A stretch of 38,745 nucleotides of DNA from a virus, in IMG/VR virus record IMGVR_UViG_3300044731_001587, positions 1 to 38,745 of that record; one strand, written 5' to 3'. Under the pieces are notes generated by a model. It was not told the DNA's origin, did no database searches, and saw only the letters and a program-made list of their open reading frames with translations. The position numbers and the translations under genes are program-made. Positions 36,317 to 38,745 of this stretch are shown one piece after another. Positions within the stretch are counted from its first letter, which is position 1, and every line of letters starts with the position of its first letter.

Positions 36317-36964
36317 CTATTTAATTAGGGCTAATGATGTAATGAGCATATTCTTATTGTATTCCGTGTAGTTAAGAGCGTTCAATGTTTCTACTATTTC
36401 CTTAATAGTAAAAGAACGATTGACAACATCTACCCCATCAACAACAGTAACTGATTGCTTTTTCATAAAGCCTTCAATAATTGTTTCCACTGACTTAACG
36501 AATAATTGTCCAGTATAGCATTGATTTTGATAATCAAAAGATGACAGCAATTCATTTGCCAATTCAGTAGCGTCTGGCTTATCAATATAATCAGTTACTT
36601 CTCGAGCAATATCTTTATAGTCAAGTGACTCTAATACTTCATTAGCAATATTTGCAGTCTTAACATAATCTTCTAAGTCGATACTGTCAAGAACATCTGT
36701 AACCTTATCAGTCCAATCAATCTCCTCAGATACCAATTCAGCTAAATTAGACAAATCATAATTCTCAATTGCTTCCACGACTATATCTGAAAGCAAAGAA
36801 GAACCATTAATCATTTGCATTAACTGTTCTGCTGGGAATGTCATTGTTGCAACAACATCTTTATTCTTTTCTTGTATTGGTTCCATGTTTAATTTTTCTC
36901 CTGTTTTTGATGTGTAAATAACATTTCCTGCTGCTTCTGTTTTTTCAAGAAATTCTTGAGTCAT
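36317..36964 (-). CDS. Unknown acidic helical protein, 215 aa
   Basis: Repeated short helices with VLDSIDLEDY, VLESLDYKDI and LLSSFDYQNQ spaced about 30-40 residues apart suggest an internal repeat. Acidic throughout. It overlaps the previous gene by 4 bp. Function unknown. Confidence 0.6.
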   Translation of the reverse strand: MTQEFLEKTEAAGNVIYTSKTGEKLNMEPIQEKNKDVVATMTFPAEQLMQMINGSSLLSDIVVEAIENYDLSNLAELVSEEIDWTDKVTDVLDSIDLEDYVKTANIANEVLESLDYKDIAREVTDYIDKPDATELANELLSSFDYQNQCYTGQLFVKSVETIIEGFMKKQSVTVVDGVDVVNRSFTIKEIVETLNALNYTEYNKNMLITSLALIK

Positions 36965-37356
36965 TGTGAATATCCTTCCGCTATGAATTCAACATACCTG
37001 AACATAAATGAATCTTCATTAATTTTTCTTCTTGCACCGTCAAACCAATCTAAGAAAACATATTGAGCTGATTCAACAATTCCATCTTCATTAATAATTG
37101 CTTCAATATGTGATGAAGGACCACCACCACTTAATTCAATTGTTAATAGCTTCTTAATACTTGTACCGGCTGCGTATTCATAAATTGAATCTTCATCAAC
37201 ACCATTATCTTCAATGTGCTGAAGTATCTTTCTATCATCTTCATCTTCTTCATCAAGTTTATCGTTATCTAATACTTTAAACATCATCTCGATGTAATCA
37301 TCAGCTCTACGGTATTCTTCTTCAATGCGTTCTTGGCAACTCAATTGCTTACTCAT
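36961..37356 (-). CDS. Unknown protein, 131 aa
   Basis: An acidic N-terminal half (DNDKLDEEDEDDRKILQHIED), then a beta-rich part (KKLLTIELSGGGPSSHIEAI). Coupled to both neighbours by ATGA overlaps. No family recognised. Confidence 0.6.
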   Translation of the reverse strand: MSKQLSCQERIEEEYRRADDYIEMMFKVLDNDKLDEEDEDDRKILQHIEDNGVDEDSIYEYAAGTSIKKLLTIELSGGGPSSHIEAIINEDGIVESAQYVFLDWFDGARRKINEDSFMFRYVEFIAEGYSQ

Positions 37357-37874
37357 ATAGTTTCTATCTCCTTTTGAAGTTCAAAATAATCATCTATGTT
37401 CGTTACATGTTTAATTTCTGTTCTTACTAAAATAAATAATTTTTCAATGTAACCAGCAAAGCCATTAAATCTTTCAATCCTAATAGCGTCATTGACCTGA
37501 ATATATGATTTGCCATTTAATTCCGGACACTTCACATAATAAAATTTACTACTATACTGACCATCATTATACAAATGCATAGGGCATGCCCAACCACCAC
37601 TTCTACCTGAACTTTCAACATAGTCATATCCCCATTCTTTACCAATCACTTGGCATTTATTCCAGAAGCTAGCTTTCACTCCATCATAAACATATTCATT
37701 TAATTGATAATTGAAATACATTTTGTCATTTAAAAGCGGACTTAATTGTGTATGATGATCTTTAACATTAACACCGAGATTACCTTCTTGATTAATATAC
37801 TTAGGTAATACATATTCTGGGATAAAGTAACCACCTCTTAAATTCTTAAAACTGTGCAATTCTACGCTGTCCAT
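37353..37874 (-). CDS. Unknown protein, 173 aa
   Basis: Starts with SFKNLRGGYFIPEYVLPKY and contains the Gly/Trp-rich SSGRSGGWACPMHLYNDG in the middle, suggesting a compact fold with exposed loops. GGAG lies 6 bases upstream. Function unknown. Confidence 0.6.
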   Translation of the reverse strand: MDSVELHSFKNLRGGYFIPEYVLPKYINQEGNLGVNVKDHHTQLSPLLNDKMYFNYQLNEYVYDGVKASFWNKCQVIGKEWGYDYVESSGRSGGWACPMHLYNDGQYSSKFYYVKCPELNGKSYIQVNDAIRIERFNGFAGYIEKLFILVRTEIKHVTNIDDYFELQKEIETI

Positions 37875-37886
37875 AAATACTCCATT

Positions 37887-38261
37887 CTAATAGTCGATTT
37901 CAATTTCATGATCTGCCCCACAATTTGGACAAGACCACAATTTTTTATTTTTATATGATTCCATTAAGACAGTTCCATGAAAACCACAATCAACTTCTAT
38001 TACATCATCAGAGTGAGTTAGATCCTCCAATGTTCTTTTTATATTTTTAACTTTTTGATCTACCCATGCTTGATATGAAGTATAACTATGATCTCTTAAG
38101 CTAGTGAATACAGTAAAAATATCTTCACTCATCTCTCTAATCATTGGCATATTTACAATAACTGCTGTAACCATACCTTCACATTCCCAATACTCTTCTG
38201 TTTCAACTCCCCCTGCTATTTCATATTCATCACCAGTAACTCCGGGTGGATAATTATTCAT
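37887..38261 (-). CDS. Conserved phage protein with PPGVTG N-terminus and zinc ribbon
   Basis: A 124-residue protein. MNNYPPGVTGDEYEIAG is a conserved phage N-terminal motif. The C-terminus has DCGFHGTV...SCPNCGADHEIEI, a Cys plus CPNC ribbon. GGAG lies 6 bases upstream. Function unknown. Confidence 0.7.
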   Translation of the reverse strand: MNNYPPGVTGDEYEIAGGVETEEYWECEGMVTAVIVNMPMIREMSEDIFTVFTSLRDHSYTSYQAWVDQKVKNIKRTLEDLTHSDDVIEVDCGFHGTVLMESYKNKKLWSCPNCGADHEIEIDY

Positions 38262-38293
38262 AATATTCTCCTTTTGTTTGAATCAACTTAAAT

Positions 38294-38326
38294 GGGGTTG
38301 GGACACCGATCAAATATCCCAACCCC
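38294..38326 (-). terminator. Hairpin after the right-edge gene
   Basis: A 10-bp perfect stem GGGGTTGGGA/TCCCAACCCC with a 13-nt loop, 8 bp after the stop of the edge gene. The following tract is ATTTAAGTT, only partly T. Confidence 0.6.
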
Positions 38327-38333
38327 AAATCTA

Positions 38334-38745
38334 TTATTTATTCCTTACCCATACTTGCTGAGGCAGCAAGTTCATTGGATATTCAGATAGGCGATTCTTA
38401 GTTAATCGTTGATTGTATTTATTAACAATCAAATAAGGCAGGCCTGTTGTTGTAACTTGATTACTCTTACCACTCATCATTGCTTGTGCATTTGCAATTA
38501 ATGTATTTGGCTTACCAAATTTCTGCAGAGTATCTATCATTCTATCTACATCAACACTATCTCCATAGCGATTAAAAACAATCGCTACTGCGGATATAAG
38601 TACATCTCGCATATTAGATGAATTAGATCCATATGCTTCTTTAATTGACTTAAGAGATTTGTAAAGAACATCACCATCTGCATTGCGGTAAATTCTTTTA
38701 ACAGTAGAGATTGCTCTGACCTTGTTATCACCAGGGCCAACTCCA
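38334..38745 (-). CDS. Partial protein, C-terminus of a possible DUF6551/ParB-like family
   Basis: The frame stays open from the right window edge to the stop, so the N-terminus is missing (an internal ATG at 38612 is probably not the start). The visible 137 residues read VGPGDNKVRAISTVKRIYRN..., then RDVLISAVAIVFNRYGDSVD and VNKYNQRLTKNRL. This resembles the helical C-terminal part of phage ParB-like (DUF6551) proteins that follow a ParB-N domain. A tentative match. Confidence 0.5.
   Translation of the reverse strand, partial: GVGPGDNKVRAISTVKRIYRNADGDVLYKSLKSIKEAYGSNSSNMRDVLISAVAIVFNRYGDSVDVDRMIDTLQKFGKPNTLIANAQAMMSGKSNQVTTTGLPYLIVNKYNQRLTKNRLSEYPMNLLPQQVWVRNK

Overview
The window is part of a tailed (Caudoviricetes) phage genome. 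It holds an HK97-type structural module (portal, prohead protease fused to a scaffold-like region, major capsid protein, small head/tail proteins and a tail fibre running off the left edge), phage metabolic genes and three tRNAs. There are no bacterial housekeeping genes. The host is probably an actinobacterium, perhaps an aquatic one. The evidence is an actinobacterial-type 3Fe-4S ferredoxin, an FmdB-like zinc ribbon, a small Cys-pair protein of a type I associate with actinophages, and repeated extended -10 promoters (TGn plus a TATAAT-like hexamer) placed so that the mRNA starts at or within a few bases of the ATG. This host call is an inference.

Layout. (1) 1-11.5 kb, minus strand: a late operon. 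From its promoter at about 11.5 kb it reads a small protein, a GT4 glycosyltransferase, a class II ribonucleotide reductase, portal, protease/scaffold, capsid and tail proteins. No terminase lies in the window. (2) 11.54-11.72 kb: a divergent control region. (3) 11.7-19.2 kb, plus strand: small membrane proteins, a DUF5872-like protein, an HTH-like protein, a nucleotide-modification-associated domain (Nmad1/DUF1599-like), a SprT-like metallopeptidase, an FkbM methyltransferase, a 2OG-Fe(II) oxygenase, tRNA-Thr(UGU), tRNA-Asn(GUU) and microproteins. (4) 19.2-20.1 kb, minus: a ferredoxin, a His/Cys-rich protein and a thermonuclease. They share an exactly abutting head-to-head promoter with an FmdB-like gene on the plus strand. 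(5) 20.3-20.43 kb: a putative terminator-ended small RNA with an 18-nt perfect complement of the universally conserved helix-69 region of 23S rRNA. (6) 20.5-25.9 kb, plus, visibly richer in GC: nine autonomous gene cassettes. (7) 25.75-26.58 kb: an AT-rich convergent gap. (8) 26.58-38.7 kb, minus: a long, tightly packed operon of mostly unrecognised small genes, with tRNA-Arg(UCU) between two long inverted repeats, a secreted lysozyme-fold protein and a GHKL-like/HExxH protein.

The most unusual feature is the cassette array. Each of nine units carries, in fixed order and almost fixed spacing, a nested palindrome with the near-invariant core GGTGCGCYTAGCACAA, exactly 39 bp, a TTGAAT-type box, exactly 21 bp, a TAnnnT -10, a 5'-terminal mRNA hairpin whose sequence changes but whose pairing is kept, a Shine-Dalgarno, one or two small genes and usually an intrinsic terminator. 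Six or seven units also have a second copy of the box about 100 bp upstream. Two near-identical palindromes lie in inverted orientation downstream of a duplicated gene pair. This looks like a dispersed, co-regulated set of single-gene transcription units, or a mobilisable cassette system. I do not recognise it from a described phage.
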